Assembly: GCF_041890415.1 (NCBI RefSeq)
Contig: NZ_CP169056.1
Location: forward strand, 1,240,001 to 1,304,000
Length of the DNA: 64,000 nucleotides
Source: Pseudoxanthomonas koreensis_A
Lineage (GTDB): Bacteria; Pseudomonadota; Gammaproteobacteria; Xanthomonadales; Xanthomonadaceae
Reading direction: 5' to 3'
Shown here: one piece after another, positions 45,336 through 54,016 of the stretch
How the letters are laid out: the number at the start of each line of letters is the position of its first letter
Position numbering within the stretch: position 1 is the stretch's first letter
Translations under genes and position numbers: made by a program
The notes under the pieces: model-generated
Told to the model about the DNA's origin: nothing
The model's database searches: none
The model's input: only the letters and a program-made list of their open reading frames with translations

Positions 45336-46415
45336 TCAGGAACCTTCGCCGGACGGTGCCGGCAGCAGCGCACGCAGGTCCTGCGGCAGCGGGTATCCGG
45401 GATGGCTGCGCACGAAACGGGCGAGGCTGGCGCGTGCACCATCCAGGTCGCCGCGCTCGCGCTGTTGGCGGATGCGCTGCAGCCACTGCTCGGCATCGTG
45501 ATCGGCAGGGGCCTGGGCGCCTGCGTCTTGGAGGCGGCTGCGGCTTGCCTGGTCGGTGTCGGCAACCTGTGCAGGGGGCGAAGTGGCCCACTCCGCTTCG
45601 GAGGCCTGCACCGAGGGCGGCGGCGGTGGCATCGCGGCCGCGCCGGGCGCGTCGGCATGGACCTGTGGGTCGGCGGCCGCGGACGGCGGCGCCATTGCCC
45701 TGGCCGCGGGTTCCATTGGGGCGGCAGGTGCAGGAGGCGGCGGCGGTGGCGGTGGCGGCGCCAGTGCCGGGAGTGCCGGCAACGGCGGGGGTGCTTTGAA
45801 ATGGTCCATCCGGGATTCGGATGCAGGCGTGGTGGCCCGGGGCTTGGTTGCCTGGGCAGGCAGCGCAGTGCCGGTGGTGGCGGCACGGTCGTCGCGCGCG
45901 TCGGCTGCGACACGGCGCGCGGCGCGCGCGCCCATGTCCGGCGGCATCGCTGCCGAAGCCGGCTGGGTGGCCGTGGTGGGGCCGGCCTGCGGGCTGGCAT
46001 CTTCGCTGCGCAGCTGCGGTTCCGCTGCTGCTGCCGGCGGGTCGGCCTCGAACACCGGCGACGGTGCCATCACCGCGTCGGTGGTTGCCAGTGGCTGCGG
46101 CGGCTCGCGCAGTTGCCAGGCCACGCCGACGGCCAGGGCCACCGAGGCGGCCAGCCCCAGCGATGCCGGCCAGTGGCGGCGGCGTCGATGGCGGGTCGTC
46201 GTAGCCGGCGACAGCGCGGCCTGCGGCGGCGTGGCGGCCGGCGCCCGGGGGCCGGCATCGGCACCGGCATCGGCATCGGCATCGGAGGCAGCCGCCAGGC
46301 GGGCGGCGGCGAGGATGCGGGCGTCGGTGGCCGGCGAAGGGCCGGCGTGCCCCGGGTGTGCCAGGTGCTGTGCCAGCTCGCGCTCTTCCGGGGTCAGCGG
46401 CTCGTGGCGGCTCAT
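45336..46415 (-). CDS. Membrane protein with Pro-rich periplasmic region, candidate anti-sigma factor
   Basis: The 359-residue protein starts with a short cytoplasmic helical segment (MSRHEPLTPEERELAQHL), followed by an Asp/Ala repeat DADADAGADAG and one transmembrane helix (LGLAASVALAVGVAWQL, about 88-104). A long low-complexity Ala/Pro-rich region contains a run of nine prolines. The C-terminal segment of about 55 residues looks folded and helical (DAEQWLQRIRQQRERGDLDGARASLARFV), TPR-like. It overlaps the stop of the RpoE-type sigma gene upstream (ATGA), the standard place for an anti-sigma factor. No zinc-binding HxxxCxxC motif is seen, so this role is inferred from position and topology. 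Confidence 0.6.
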   Translation of the reverse strand: MSRHEPLTPEERELAQHLAHPGHAGPSPATDARILAAARLAAASDADADAGADAGPRAPAATPPQAALSPATTTRHRRRRHWPASLGLAASVALAVGVAWQLREPPQPLATTDAVMAPSPVFEADPPAAAAEPQLRSEDASPQAGPTTATQPASAAMPPDMGARAARRVAADARDDRAATTGTALPAQATKPRATTPASESRMDHFKAPPPLPALPALAPPPPPPPPPAPAAPMEPAARAMAPPSAAADPQVHADAPGAAAMPPPPPSVQASEAEWATSPPAQVADTDQASRSRLQDAGAQAPADHDAEQWLQRIRQQRERGDLDGARASLARFVRSHPGYPLPQDLRALLPAPSGEGS

Positions 46416-46972
46416 GGCGACAGCCTCGTGCGCAACTTGTCCAGGGCATAGCGCAGCCGCGATTTCACCGTTTCCCGGCTCACCCCCGTCAACTCGCCGA
46501 TCTCTTCCATGCTCAATTCGCCTTGCAGGCGCAGCAGCACCACCTCGCGCTGCTCGGGCGGCAACTCGGCCAGGGCCTGGTGCAGGCGTGTGCTGGCTTC
46601 ATGGGCGGCGGCGTGGCGCTCGGGCGTGTCCGGGTCGGCCACTTCGGCGGTCCGGCGGTCTGCGTCGGCCGGCGCCGGCGGGCGGTGCTTGAGTGCGCGC
46701 CAGTGGTCGTGCATGCGGTTGTGCGCAATCCGGTACAGCCAGGTCCCGAACGGTGCGTCCGGGCGCCAGCCGGCGCGGGCGGCGATCACCCGCTGCCATA
46801 CATCCTGGAACATCTCCTCGGCCAGGGCGCGGTCGCGCAGATGGCCGAGGAGGAAGCGGAACAGGCGATCGCGATGGCGTGCGTACAGTGCCTCGAAGGC
46901 GGACGTGTCGCCCGCGACCCACGCCAGCATCAGGGCTTCATCTCCATCGCTGGCGGCCACGGCCTGGTCCAT
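46412..46972 (-). CDS. RNA polymerase sigma factor, ECF (RpoE-like)
   Basis: The 186-residue sigma-70 family protein has region 2 at about 20-85 (AFEALYARHRDRLFRFLLGHL, then AEEMFQDVWQRVI and GTWLYRIAHNRMHDHWRALK). Region 4 is at about 130-180 (LAELPPEQREVVLLRLQGELS, then IGELTGVSRETVKSRLRYAL). It directs RNA polymerase to a stress regulon and is probably held by the membrane protein downstream. ATG 46972 (MDQAVAASDGD) is used because it matches where family homology begins; ATGs at 47044, 47086 and 47110 are in frame and none has a clear ribosome-binding site. The GGDEF/EAL gene diverges from it. Confidence 0.88.
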   Translation of the reverse strand: MDQAVAASDGDEALMLAWVAGDTSAFEALYARHRDRLFRFLLGHLRDRALAEEMFQDVWQRVIAARAGWRPDAPFGTWLYRIAHNRMHDHWRALKHRPPAPADADRRTAEVADPDTPERHAAAHEASTRLHQALAELPPEQREVVLLRLQGELSMEEIGELTGVSRETVKSRLRYALDKLRTRLSP

Positions 46973-47157
46973 GGAGGCCAGACTACGTGGATGCGGCGCC
47001 CGCGCAAAGCGGGCACGGGCGGGCAGCGGAAGGGCGAGGTCCATGGTGGAGGAACGCACGACAACCGGAAAAGGGGTCGACGACATCGCGTGGATGCGGT
47101 AGGAGAGCATTATGCGGAGGCGCGTTGCGCCGCTGCGACCATGATCCCCGAGGAGTC

Positions 47158-50040
47158 ATGAACCCACCCGACACCGACGACGGCACCCGGATCGAGGGCC
47201 CAGGCGGTTCACCACTGGCAGCCGTGGCGGCGGTACTGCGCGCAGGCCAGGTGGAGGCGTCGGTACTGGCGGTGGGCTGGGACGACCCCGCGCTAGGCAT
47301 CCAGGCATGGACCGAACCGGGTGACGCAGACGCCGCAGCGACCCGGCTGCAGGCGATGCTGCAGGGCGGCCCGGTGCCGGCGCACGGGCCGGACACGCTG
47401 GCCCAGGCCTGGCAGGACCAGAGCGGCGCGCGGCTGGCACTGCTGGTACGGGTGGCCACGCCGTCGATCGAGGCTGGCGCGGCCTGGGCTGGCGCGGCAC
47501 GCGAACAACTGGCCGCTGCCCTGCACACGGCGCGGTTGCGGGCGCGCATCGCGCTGCTGGAAGCGGCGCAACGTTCGCGCCAGGCCGTGTACGCGATCGC
47601 GGACCTGGCGGCCGGCGATGTCGATGACCCGGCGGTGCTGCGCCGCGTCCACGCGCTCCTCGGTTCGCTGGTGTATGCGCCGCAGTGCGCCATCGTCCAG
47701 TACGACGACGCGCGCGGCGCGCTGCGTGTCCTCTACCAGGCGGGCATGGACGCGGCCACCGGCGGATGGCGGCGCGGGGAACCGGCCGACGCGATGATCA
47801 ACGCCTTGCTGCGCCACGGGCGTGCGGTGTACGGCCCGCCGGCGCAGGTACGCCAGGTGCTCGGGCTGGCCCCGGATGCGGACCCGGCCCCCGGCCTGGA
47901 CTGGCTGGGCGTACCGGTGCGCTGCGGCGACCGGATCTGCGGCGCGATCATCGTGCGCAGCCCGGACCGCGCCGACTGCTACGGCCAGGAGGATGCCGAA
48001 CTGCTGGACCACGCCATGCGCCACGTGCTGGTGCCGCTGGATGTGCGCCAGGCCCGGGTGGAACTGGAACAGCGCGTGCTCGAGCGCACCCTGGAACAGG
48101 AGCGCGCCAACCGCGAGCTGCAGGAGGAGGTATTCGAGCGCGAGCGCGCCGAGAAGCTGCAGCATGCGCTGTTCCGCATTGCCGAGATGGCGATGAGCTC
48201 GGACAGCCTGGAGCAGTACTACGCCAAGGTCCACGCCGCGGTGGACGACCTGATCTACGCGCGCAACTTCTACATCGCGCTGCTGGACGATGCGCAGGAG
48301 ATGATCGAGTTCGTCTACTCGGTGGACGAAACCGGCGACCACCGGCCCACCCGCCAACTCAGCAATGGCTTGACCGAGTACGTGATCCGCAGCCGCGAGG
48401 CGCTGCTGCTGGACCGCGAGGGCATCGACCGGCTGATCGCGCAAGGCAAGGTGCGCGAGTTCGGACAGCCGGCGCAGAGCTGGCTCGGGGTGCCGCTGCA
48501 GCGCGATGGCGAGGTGGTCGGGGTGATCACGGCGCAGAGTTACAGCCCCGGGATCCGCTTCAGTGCGGGCGACCAGCGCCTGCTGGCGTTCGTGGCCCAC
48601 AACATCGGCAATGGCCTGGCACGGCAACGGGCGCAGGAACGGCTCAAGGGCGCGCATGCGGAGCTGGAGCGGCGGGTGGCCGAACGCACCGCCGAACTGG
48701 AGGAGGCCAACAACCAGCTGGTCGCGCAGATGGGAGAGCGCCTGCGCGCCGAGCAGCAACTCACCTACCAGGCGCTGCATGATGCGCTCACCGGGCTGCC
48801 CAACCGCGCCCACCTGCTCGATTGCCTTGCCGCCGCCATCGAGCGCGTGCGCAATGGCAATGGCGATGGCCGCTCGTTCGCGGTGCTGTTCATGGACCTG
48901 GACCGGTTCAAGCTGGTCAACGACAGCATCGGCCATGCGGCCGGCGACGAGCTGCTGGTGGAGGTCGGCAAGCGCATCGTCTCGGTGGTGCGCGGCGAGG
49001 ACGTGGTCTCGCGCCTGGGGGGCGACGAGTTCGCCATCCTGGCCAGTTGCGAAGCCGACGGCGGCGGCGTGCGCGAGCTGGCCACCCGCCTGCTGCACAC
49101 GCTGGGCAGCCCGCTGTGGGTGGCCGGGCGTGAGCTGTTTCCCTCGGCCAGCATGGGCATCGCGCTGTGGCACCCGCGCTATCGCGGCGGCGAGGAACTG
49201 CTGCGCGATGCGGATGCGGCGATGTACCGGGCCAAGAGCCAGGGCCGCGGCCGTTACGCCATGTTCGACGAGGCCATGCGCGAGCAAGCGGTGCGCAGCC
49301 TGGACCTGGAGGCCGACCTGCGCCGCGCGATCAACCGCCGCGAATTCCTGCCCTACTACCAGCCCATCGTGCGCCTGGATGACGGCGCGGTGGTTGGCCA
49401 CGAGGCACTGCTGCGCTGGCGCCACGAGCGCCGCGGGGTGCTGGCGCCGGCCTCGTTCATCGGCCTGGGTGAGGAGACCGGCCTGATCGAGCAGGTGGAC
49501 TGGCTGTTGTACGAGCAGGCGATCACCGACCTGGCCCAGGATGACGACGGCTACATCTCGGTCAATGTCTCGCCGCTGCACTTCCGCTCGGCCGATTTCG
49601 CCGAGCGCCTGCTGGGCTTGATCGACGCGGCCGGCGCCGAGCCCGGGCGGCTGCGGGTGGAGATCACCGAGGTTGCGCTGATGGACGATGCGCCGCGCAC
49701 CCAGCGCATCCTCGACACCCTGCGTCGCGACGGAGTGCAGGTGCAGCTGGACGACTTCGGCACCGGCTTCTCGGCGCTGTCGTACCTGCACCGCTTCCCG
49801 ATTTCAGGGCTCAAGATCGACCGCAGTTTCGTGGCCGGGCTGAGCGAGGAAGAAGGGCGCCAGGAGAGCCTGGCGCTGCTGCGCGCGATCCTGGCCCTGG
49901 CCGGCACCCTGGGCATCGAGACGGTGGGCGAGGGCGTGGAACTGGAGGTCCAGCGCCAGTTGCTGCAGGCGCTGGGCTGCCGCTACGGGCAGGGATTCCT
50001 GCTCGGGCGCCCGAAGCCCCGGCCGCGCCCGCGGAACTGA
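47158..50040 (+). CDS. GAF-GAF-GGDEF-EAL cyclic di-GMP signalling protein
   Basis: The 960-residue protein has a first GAF-like domain at about 140-300 and a second at about 335-490 (ALFRIAEMAMSSDSLEQYY … SWLGVPLQRDGEVVG). A coiled coil (about 495-535) follows, then a GGDEF domain with intact GGDEF at residue 621 and an RGED inhibitory site five residues before it. The EAL domain has EAL at about 749 (GHEALLRW), DDFGTGFSAL and EGVELEVQRQLLQALG. Both catalytic signatures are intact, so it may make and break c-di-GMP. No membrane helix or signal peptide is seen, so sensing is probably cytoplasmic. AGGAG lies only 2 nt before the ATG. Confidence 0.9.
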   Translation: MNPPDTDDGTRIEGPGGSPLAAVAAVLRAGQVEASVLAVGWDDPALGIQAWTEPGDADAAATRLQAMLQGGPVPAHGPDTLAQAWQDQSGARLALLVRVATPSIEAGAAWAGAAREQLAAALHTARLRARIALLEAAQRSRQAVYAIADLAAGDVDDPAVLRRVHALLGSLVYAPQCAIVQYDDARGALRVLYQAGMDAATGGWRRGEPADAMINALLRHGRAVYGPPAQVRQVLGLAPDADPAPGLDWLGVPVRCGDRICGAIIVRSPDRADCYGQEDAELLDHAMRHVLVPLDVRQARVELEQRVLERTLEQERANRELQEEVFERERAEKLQHALFRIAEMAMSSDSLEQYYAKVHAAVDDLIYARNFYIALLDDAQEMIEFVYSVDETGDHRPTRQLSNGLTEYVIRSREALLLDREGIDRLIAQGKVREFGQPAQSWLGVPLQRDGEVVGVITAQSYSPGIRFSAGDQRLLAFVAHNIGNGLARQRAQERLKGAHAELERRVAERTAELEEANNQLVAQMGERLRAEQQLTYQALHDALTGLPNRAHLLDCLAAAIERVRNGNGDGRSFAVLFMDLDRFKLVNDSIGHAAGDELLVEVGKRIVSVVRGEDVVSRLGGDEFAILASCEADGGGVRELATRLLHTLGSPLWVAGRELFPSASMGIALWHPRYRGGEELLRDADAAMYRAKSQGRGRYAMFDEAMREQAVRSLDLEADLRRAINRREFLPYYQPIVRLDDGAVVGHEALLRWRHERRGVLAPASFIGLGEETGLIEQVDWLLYEQAITDLAQDDDGYISVNVSPLHFRSADFAERLLGLIDAAGAEPGRLRVEITEVALMDDAPRTQRILDTLRRDGVQVQLDDFGTGFSALSYLHRFPISGLKIDRSFVAGLSEEEGRQESLALLRAILALAGTLGIETVGEGVELEVQRQLLQALGCRYGQGFLLGRPKPRPRPRN

Positions 50041-50070
50041 TCCGGTGCGCGGTGCGGCATGGGGCTGCGG

Positions 50071-51498
50071 TCAGTGGCGCAGCACCAGCAGCCTGACCTC
50101 GCTCATGTCCTCCATCGCGAAGCGCACGCCTTCCCGGCCCAGGCCCGAGCCCTTCACCCCGCCGTACGGCATGTTGTCCATGCGGAAGCTGGGCACGTCG
50201 CCGACCACCACGCCACCGACTTCCAACTGGTCCCAGGCGCGCATTGCGTGCGCAAGGCTGTCGGTGAACACCCCCGCCTGCAGCCCGTACTCCGAATCGT
50301 TGACCACCGCCAGCGCGGCCTCGAAGTCCTCGAAGCGCTCCAGCAGCGCGACCGGGCCGAAGGCTTCCTGGCGCTGCAGTTCGCAATGGTGCGGCACGTT
50401 TTCCAGCAAGGTGGCATCGAGCATGCTGCCGCGGCGTTGCCCGCCGGCGAGCAGGGTGGCCCCGGCCGCGCGCGCCGCCGCGATCCAGTCCTCCAGCCGC
50501 CGTGCCGACTGCTCGTCGATCAGCGGCCCGATGAAGGTGGCCTCGTCGCCGGGATCGCCGGATACCAGGCCACGCACCTTCGTTGCCAGCTTCTCGCGCA
50601 GCGCGTCGTACACCGCAGCGTGGACCAGGATGCGCTGCACTCCGATGCAACTCTGCCCGGACTGGTAGTAGGCGCCAAAGGCCAGGCGCTCGACCACCTG
50701 GTCGAGCTTGCCGCCCTGGTCGGCATCGACGATGCACGCCGCATTGCCGCCCAGTTCCAGGGTGACCTTCTTGCGCCCGGCGCGGGCCTTGAACTCCCAC
50801 CCGATCGGGCCGCCGGTGAAGGACAGCAGGCGGATCCGCGGGTCTTCGATCAACGGCGCGGCCTGCTCGTTGCCGCAGGCGAACACCGAGAACGCACCCT
50901 CGGGCAGGTCGGTGCCGGCCAGCACCTCGGCGATGATCAATGCCCCCACGGGGGTCCTGGCGGCCGGCTTGAGCACGAACGGGCAGCCGGCCGCGATTGC
51001 CGGCGCGACCTTGTGCGCGACCAGGTTGAGCGGGAAGTTGAACGGGGTGATGAAGCTGCATGGCCCCACCGGCACCCGCTTCCAGATGCCGCGATAGCCG
51101 CGGCCGCGCTCGGAGATCTCCAGCTCGACGGTGCCTCCTTCGATCCGCACGGCCTCCTCGGCGGCGATGCGGAAGGTGTCGATCAGGCGGGTGACCTCGC
51201 CGCGCGCGTCGTTGATGGGTTTGCCCGCTTCGATGCACAGCGCGCGGGCCAGCTCCTCGGCGCGCTCGCCGAACCGCGCCACGCAGTGCTCCAGGATGGC
51301 CTGGCGCCGGTAGGGGGGCAGGGCGGCCATGGCTGGGGCCGCACGCACCGCGGCGGCGATGGCGCGCTCCACCGTGGCCGGGTCGGCCATGGCCACCCGG
51401 GTGGCCACCTGGCCGGAGTACTTGTCCAGCACCTCCAGGTCGGCATTCGGGCTGGCCGCGAGGTTGGCGACGTAGAGGGGATAGCTGGGCTCGAGCAT
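50071..51498 (-). CDS. NAD(P)-dependent aldehyde dehydrogenase
   Basis: The 475-residue aldehyde dehydrogenase fold has FITPFNFPLNLVAHKVAPAI, the nucleotide-loop pattern SFTGGPIGWEF, the general base Glu in VTLELGGNAACIV, and nucleophile Cys284 in YYQSGQSCIGVQR. NDSEYGLQAGVFTDS and PYGGVKGSGLGREG are further family motifs. ATG 51498 has AAGGA 8-9 nt upstream. The sequence is closest in feel to lactaldehyde/succinate-semialdehyde and phosphonate-type dehydrogenases, but the substrate cannot be called. It converges with the GGDEF/EAL gene and diverges from ispG. Confidence 0.88.
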   Translation of the reverse strand: MLEPSYPLYVANLAASPNADLEVLDKYSGQVATRVAMADPATVERAIAAAVRAAPAMAALPPYRRQAILEHCVARFGERAEELARALCIEAGKPINDARGEVTRLIDTFRIAAEEAVRIEGGTVELEISERGRGYRGIWKRVPVGPCSFITPFNFPLNLVAHKVAPAIAAGCPFVLKPAARTPVGALIIAEVLAGTDLPEGAFSVFACGNEQAAPLIEDPRIRLLSFTGGPIGWEFKARAGRKKVTLELGGNAACIVDADQGGKLDQVVERLAFGAYYQSGQSCIGVQRILVHAAVYDALREKLATKVRGLVSGDPGDEATFIGPLIDEQSARRLEDWIAAARAAGATLLAGGQRRGSMLDATLLENVPHHCELQRQEAFGPVALLERFEDFEAALAVVNDSEYGLQAGVFTDSLAHAMRAWDQLEVGGVVVGDVPSFRMDNMPYGGVKGSGLGREGVRFAMEDMSEVRLLVLRH

Positions 51499-51582
51499 GG
51501 GGGCGTCCTTGTACGCGACGGCGTGGCGAGTATGCCGCGGGCGTGTGGAAGGGGGCGTGGGCAACGTTCGGCCCGGGGCGTC

Positions 51583-51588
51583 TAGAAT
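51583..51588 (+). promoter_or_regulatory. -10 box placing ispG transcription start at its ATG (leaderless)
   Basis: TAGAAT, then exactly 6 nt, then ATG 51595. No ribosome-binding site intervenes. Confidence 0.55.
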
Positions 51589-51594
51589 GCGCGG

Positions 51595-52863
51595 ATGCAA
51601 CATGATGCCGTCACACGCCCCACGCCTCCTGCCTCGGCCGCGCCATGGCCGCGCCGGCCGACCCGCCAGGTCCTGATCGGCGGCGTGGCTGTCGGCGGCA
51701 GTGCACCGGTAGTGGTGCAGTCGATGACCAATACCGATACCGCCGACGTGGCGTCTTCGGTGAAGCAGGTGGCGGAGCTGTGGCGTGCCGGCTCGGAACT
51801 GGTACGCCTGACGGTCAATACCCCCGAAGCGGCCGCCGCGATCCCGCGTATCCGCGAGAAGCTGCTGCGCATGGGCGTGGACGTGCCCCTGATCGGCGAC
51901 TTCCACTACAACGGCCACCAGTTGCTGGCTGGCGAGCCGGCCTGCGCCGAAGCGCTGGCCAAATACCGGATCAACCCCGGCAACGTGGGCTTCGGCAAGA
52001 AGAAGGACACCCAGTTCGGCGCGATCATCGACAAGGCGCTGGAGTACGGCAAGCCGGTACGCATCGGCGCCAACTGGGGCTCGCTGGACCAGTCCCTGGC
52101 GGCCCGGCTGATGGACGAGAACAGCGCCCGCGCCGAACCCTGGGATGCAGGGCGGGTGCTGCGCGAAGCGCTGATCGTCTCGGCCCTGGACTCGGCGGCG
52201 CGTGCGGTTGAGCTGGGCCTGCCGGCCGAGCGCATCGTGCTCAGCTGCAAGGTCAGCGGCGTGCAGGAATTGATCGCGGTGTACCGCGACCTGTCGGCAC
52301 GCTGCGACTACGCCCTGCACCTGGGCCTGACCGAGGCCGGCATCGGCAGCAAGGGCATTGTGGCATCGGCCGCGGCGTTGTCGGTGCTGCTGCAGGAGGG
52401 CATCGGCGACACCATCCGCATCTCGCTTACGCCCGAGCCCGGCCAGCCGCGCACCCAGGAAGTGGTGGTGGCGCAGGAACTGCTGCAGACCACCGGCCAG
52501 CGCGCCTTCACGCCGATGGTCACCGCCTGCCCGGGCTGCGGCCGTACCACCAGCATCTTCTTCCAGGAACTTGCCCAGACCGTCCAGGAGCACGTGCGCG
52601 CGAAGATGCCGGAGTGGCGCATCTCCCATCCGGGCGCGGAGAACCTCACCCTTGCGGTGATGGGCTGCGTGGTCAACGGGCCAGGCGAGTCGCGCCACGC
52701 CGACATCGGCATCTCGTTGCCGGGCACCGGCGAGGCACCGGCGGCGCCGGTGTTCGTGGACGGCGAGAAGAAGCTCACGTTGCGGGGCGAGAACATCGCC
52801 AGCGAGTTCGTGGCGCTGATCGACGCCTACGTCGAGCAACGCTATGCGCGCGGGCGGCCCTGA
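51595..52863 (+). CDS. ispG: 4-hydroxy-3-methylbut-2-en-1-yl diphosphate synthase IspG
   Basis: The 422-residue enzyme runs the next-to-last step of the MEP isoprenoid pathway. Family motifs are VVVQSMTNTDTADV, VPLIGDFHYNGHQLL, RINPGNVGFGKKKD and GLTEAGIGSKGIVASA. The 4Fe-4S ligands are the cysteines of TACPGCGRTT and of VMGCVVNGPGESRHAD. It needs reduced flavodoxin or ferredoxin as electron donor. The start follows a -10 box by 6 nt. The last 20 bp overlap the longest start of the PAP2 gene. Confidence 0.96.
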   Translation: MQHDAVTRPTPPASAAPWPRRPTRQVLIGGVAVGGSAPVVVQSMTNTDTADVASSVKQVAELWRAGSELVRLTVNTPEAAAAIPRIREKLLRMGVDVPLIGDFHYNGHQLLAGEPACAEALAKYRINPGNVGFGKKKDTQFGAIIDKALEYGKPVRIGANWGSLDQSLAARLMDENSARAEPWDAGRVLREALIVSALDSAARAVELGLPAERIVLSCKVSGVQELIAVYRDLSARCDYALHLGLTEAGIGSKGIVASAAALSVLLQEGIGDTIRISLTPEPGQPRTQEVVVAQELLQTTGQRAFTPMVTACPGCGRTTSIFFQELAQTVQEHVRAKMPEWRISHPGAENLTLAVMGCVVNGPGESRHADIGISLPGTGEAPAAPVFVDGEKKLTLRGENIASEFVALIDAYVEQRYARGRP

Positions 52864-53512
52864 CCCAGGGCCGGGTACCGCCCGCCACGTGCGTGCGCGG
52901 CGGCGGCTGGTGAGCGCGGGATTGATCGTCACCACCGTGTTGTTCCTGGTGCTGGCCGGTTGCGTGCTGGCGCCGGCTTCGATCCCGCAGGACCACGCGA
53001 TGCTGCTGTGGCTGCGCGGCCATGCAGGGGCCACCCTGGACGCCGTGTTCGTGGCCATCACCCGGGCCGGCTACGGGCACGGCGTGATTCCGGCGCAGGT
53101 GCTGCTGACCCTGGGGCTGCTGGCCTGGAAGCGCCGGCGCCAGGCGCTGTTCGCGTTCGGGTCGTTTGCAGGCTCGGCGCTGCTCAACCAGGCCATCAAG
53201 CACCTGGTCCAGCGCGAGCGGCCGTCGCTGTGGGTGTCGATCGCGCCGGAGTCGTCGTACAGCTTTCCCAGCGGGCATGCGATGGCGGTGGCCACCCTGG
53301 CCTGCGTGTGCGTGATCCTTGCGTGGCACGTGCGTGGGCGCTGGGCGGTGCTGACGGCGGCCATCGTGGCGGCGGCGGCCGTGGGCGTATCGCGGCTGTA
53401 CCTGGGCGTGCACTGGCCCAGCGACGTGCTGGCCGGCTGGGCCGCGGGCGTGGCCTGGGTGCTGTGCGTGCACCTGCTGGTCCACACGCGCGCGCCGGCG
53501 CGGATCACGTGA
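52844..53512 (+). CDS. PAP2-family membrane phosphatase
   Basis: The 222-residue protein has about five to six transmembrane helices, the first being LIVTTVLFLVLAGCVLAP. It contains the three phosphatase motifs: KHLVQRERPS, YSFPSGHAMAV and SRLYLGVHWPSDVLAG, with the His of the last two as catalytic residues. Such enzymes dephosphorylate undecaprenyl pyrophosphate, phosphatidic acid or similar lipids on the outer face of the membrane. ATG 52844 overlaps ispG by 20 bp; GTG 52889 and GTG 52910 are shorter options, and no start has a clear ribosome-binding site. Confidence 0.82.
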   Translation: MRAGGPDPGPGTARHVRARRRLVSAGLIVTTVLFLVLAGCVLAPASIPQDHAMLLWLRGHAGATLDAVFVAITRAGYGHGVIPAQVLLTLGLLAWKRRRQALFAFGSFAGSALLNQAIKHLVQRERPSLWVSIAPESSYSFPSGHAMAVATLACVCVILAWHVRGRWAVLTAAIVAAAAVGVSRLYLGVHWPSDVLAGWAAGVAWVLCVHLLVHTRAPARIT

Positions 53513-53807
53513 GAAAAACAGTTTGATCTCCCGGGAACGCGAGGATGCGGACGCAGTGCTGCGGCGCTTCGGCATGTGGTGTGCTGCCGCTCATGTCCCC
53601 GGCTGCGGCCTGCGGCCGCCACATGTAGGAGCCGGTCTTGCCGGCGACCGCGGAGGGGGGTGGACCATGGGGGTCTGTTGCACGCCGGCCTTGCCGGCAT
53701 GATGGGGTGGCCGGCAAGGCTGGCTCCTGCAGGAGGCTTCCAGCCGCCGGCCACGCGCCGAAGCACAGCAGTACAGCATCCGGTCCCCCAACCTGGGAGA
53801 TGAGCCA
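53513..53807. other. Non-coding region between the PAP2 gene and the tRNA-Ala terminator
   Basis: The 295 bp contain no credible gene. They hold a REP-like inverted pair and further GC-rich palindromic stretches, such as GGCTGCGGCCTGCGGCC near 53600. Confidence 0.6.
53625..53733. repeat. REP-like inverted pair
   Basis: GTAGGAGCCGGTCTTGCCGG at 53625 and, inverted about 60 bp later, GGCCGGCAAGGCTGGCTCCT ending near 53730 form a head-to-head pair. The core GTAGGAGCC...CTTGCCGGCGA resembles the repetitive extragenic palindromes of Pseudomonas and Stenotrophomonas. It lies between ispG-PAP2 and the tRNA, a typical intergenic home. A REP-associated transposase (RAYT) gene is not present in the window. 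Confidence 0.7.
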
Positions 53808-53838
53808 TGAAAAAGCCGGCGCAAGGCCGGCTTTTTCA
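53808..53838 (-). terminator. Bidirectional terminator downstream of tRNA-Ala
   Basis: AAAAAGCCGGC, a short loop and GCCGGCTTTTT make an 11-bp stem with A and T runs on both sides. It lies 12 bp beyond the 3' end of the tRNA gene and would work in both directions. Confidence 0.85.
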
Positions 53839-53849
53839 TCTCGGTGTAG

Positions 53850-53925
<76 letters not shown>

Positions 53926-54016
53926 ACGGATGTTGCATGCTCGCGCAGCGGCCGGCGCTGGATCTGTTGTGCTGCGCCGGTTTGCAGCCGGACGCCGCGC
54001 GCGCGAGGGGCAAATT

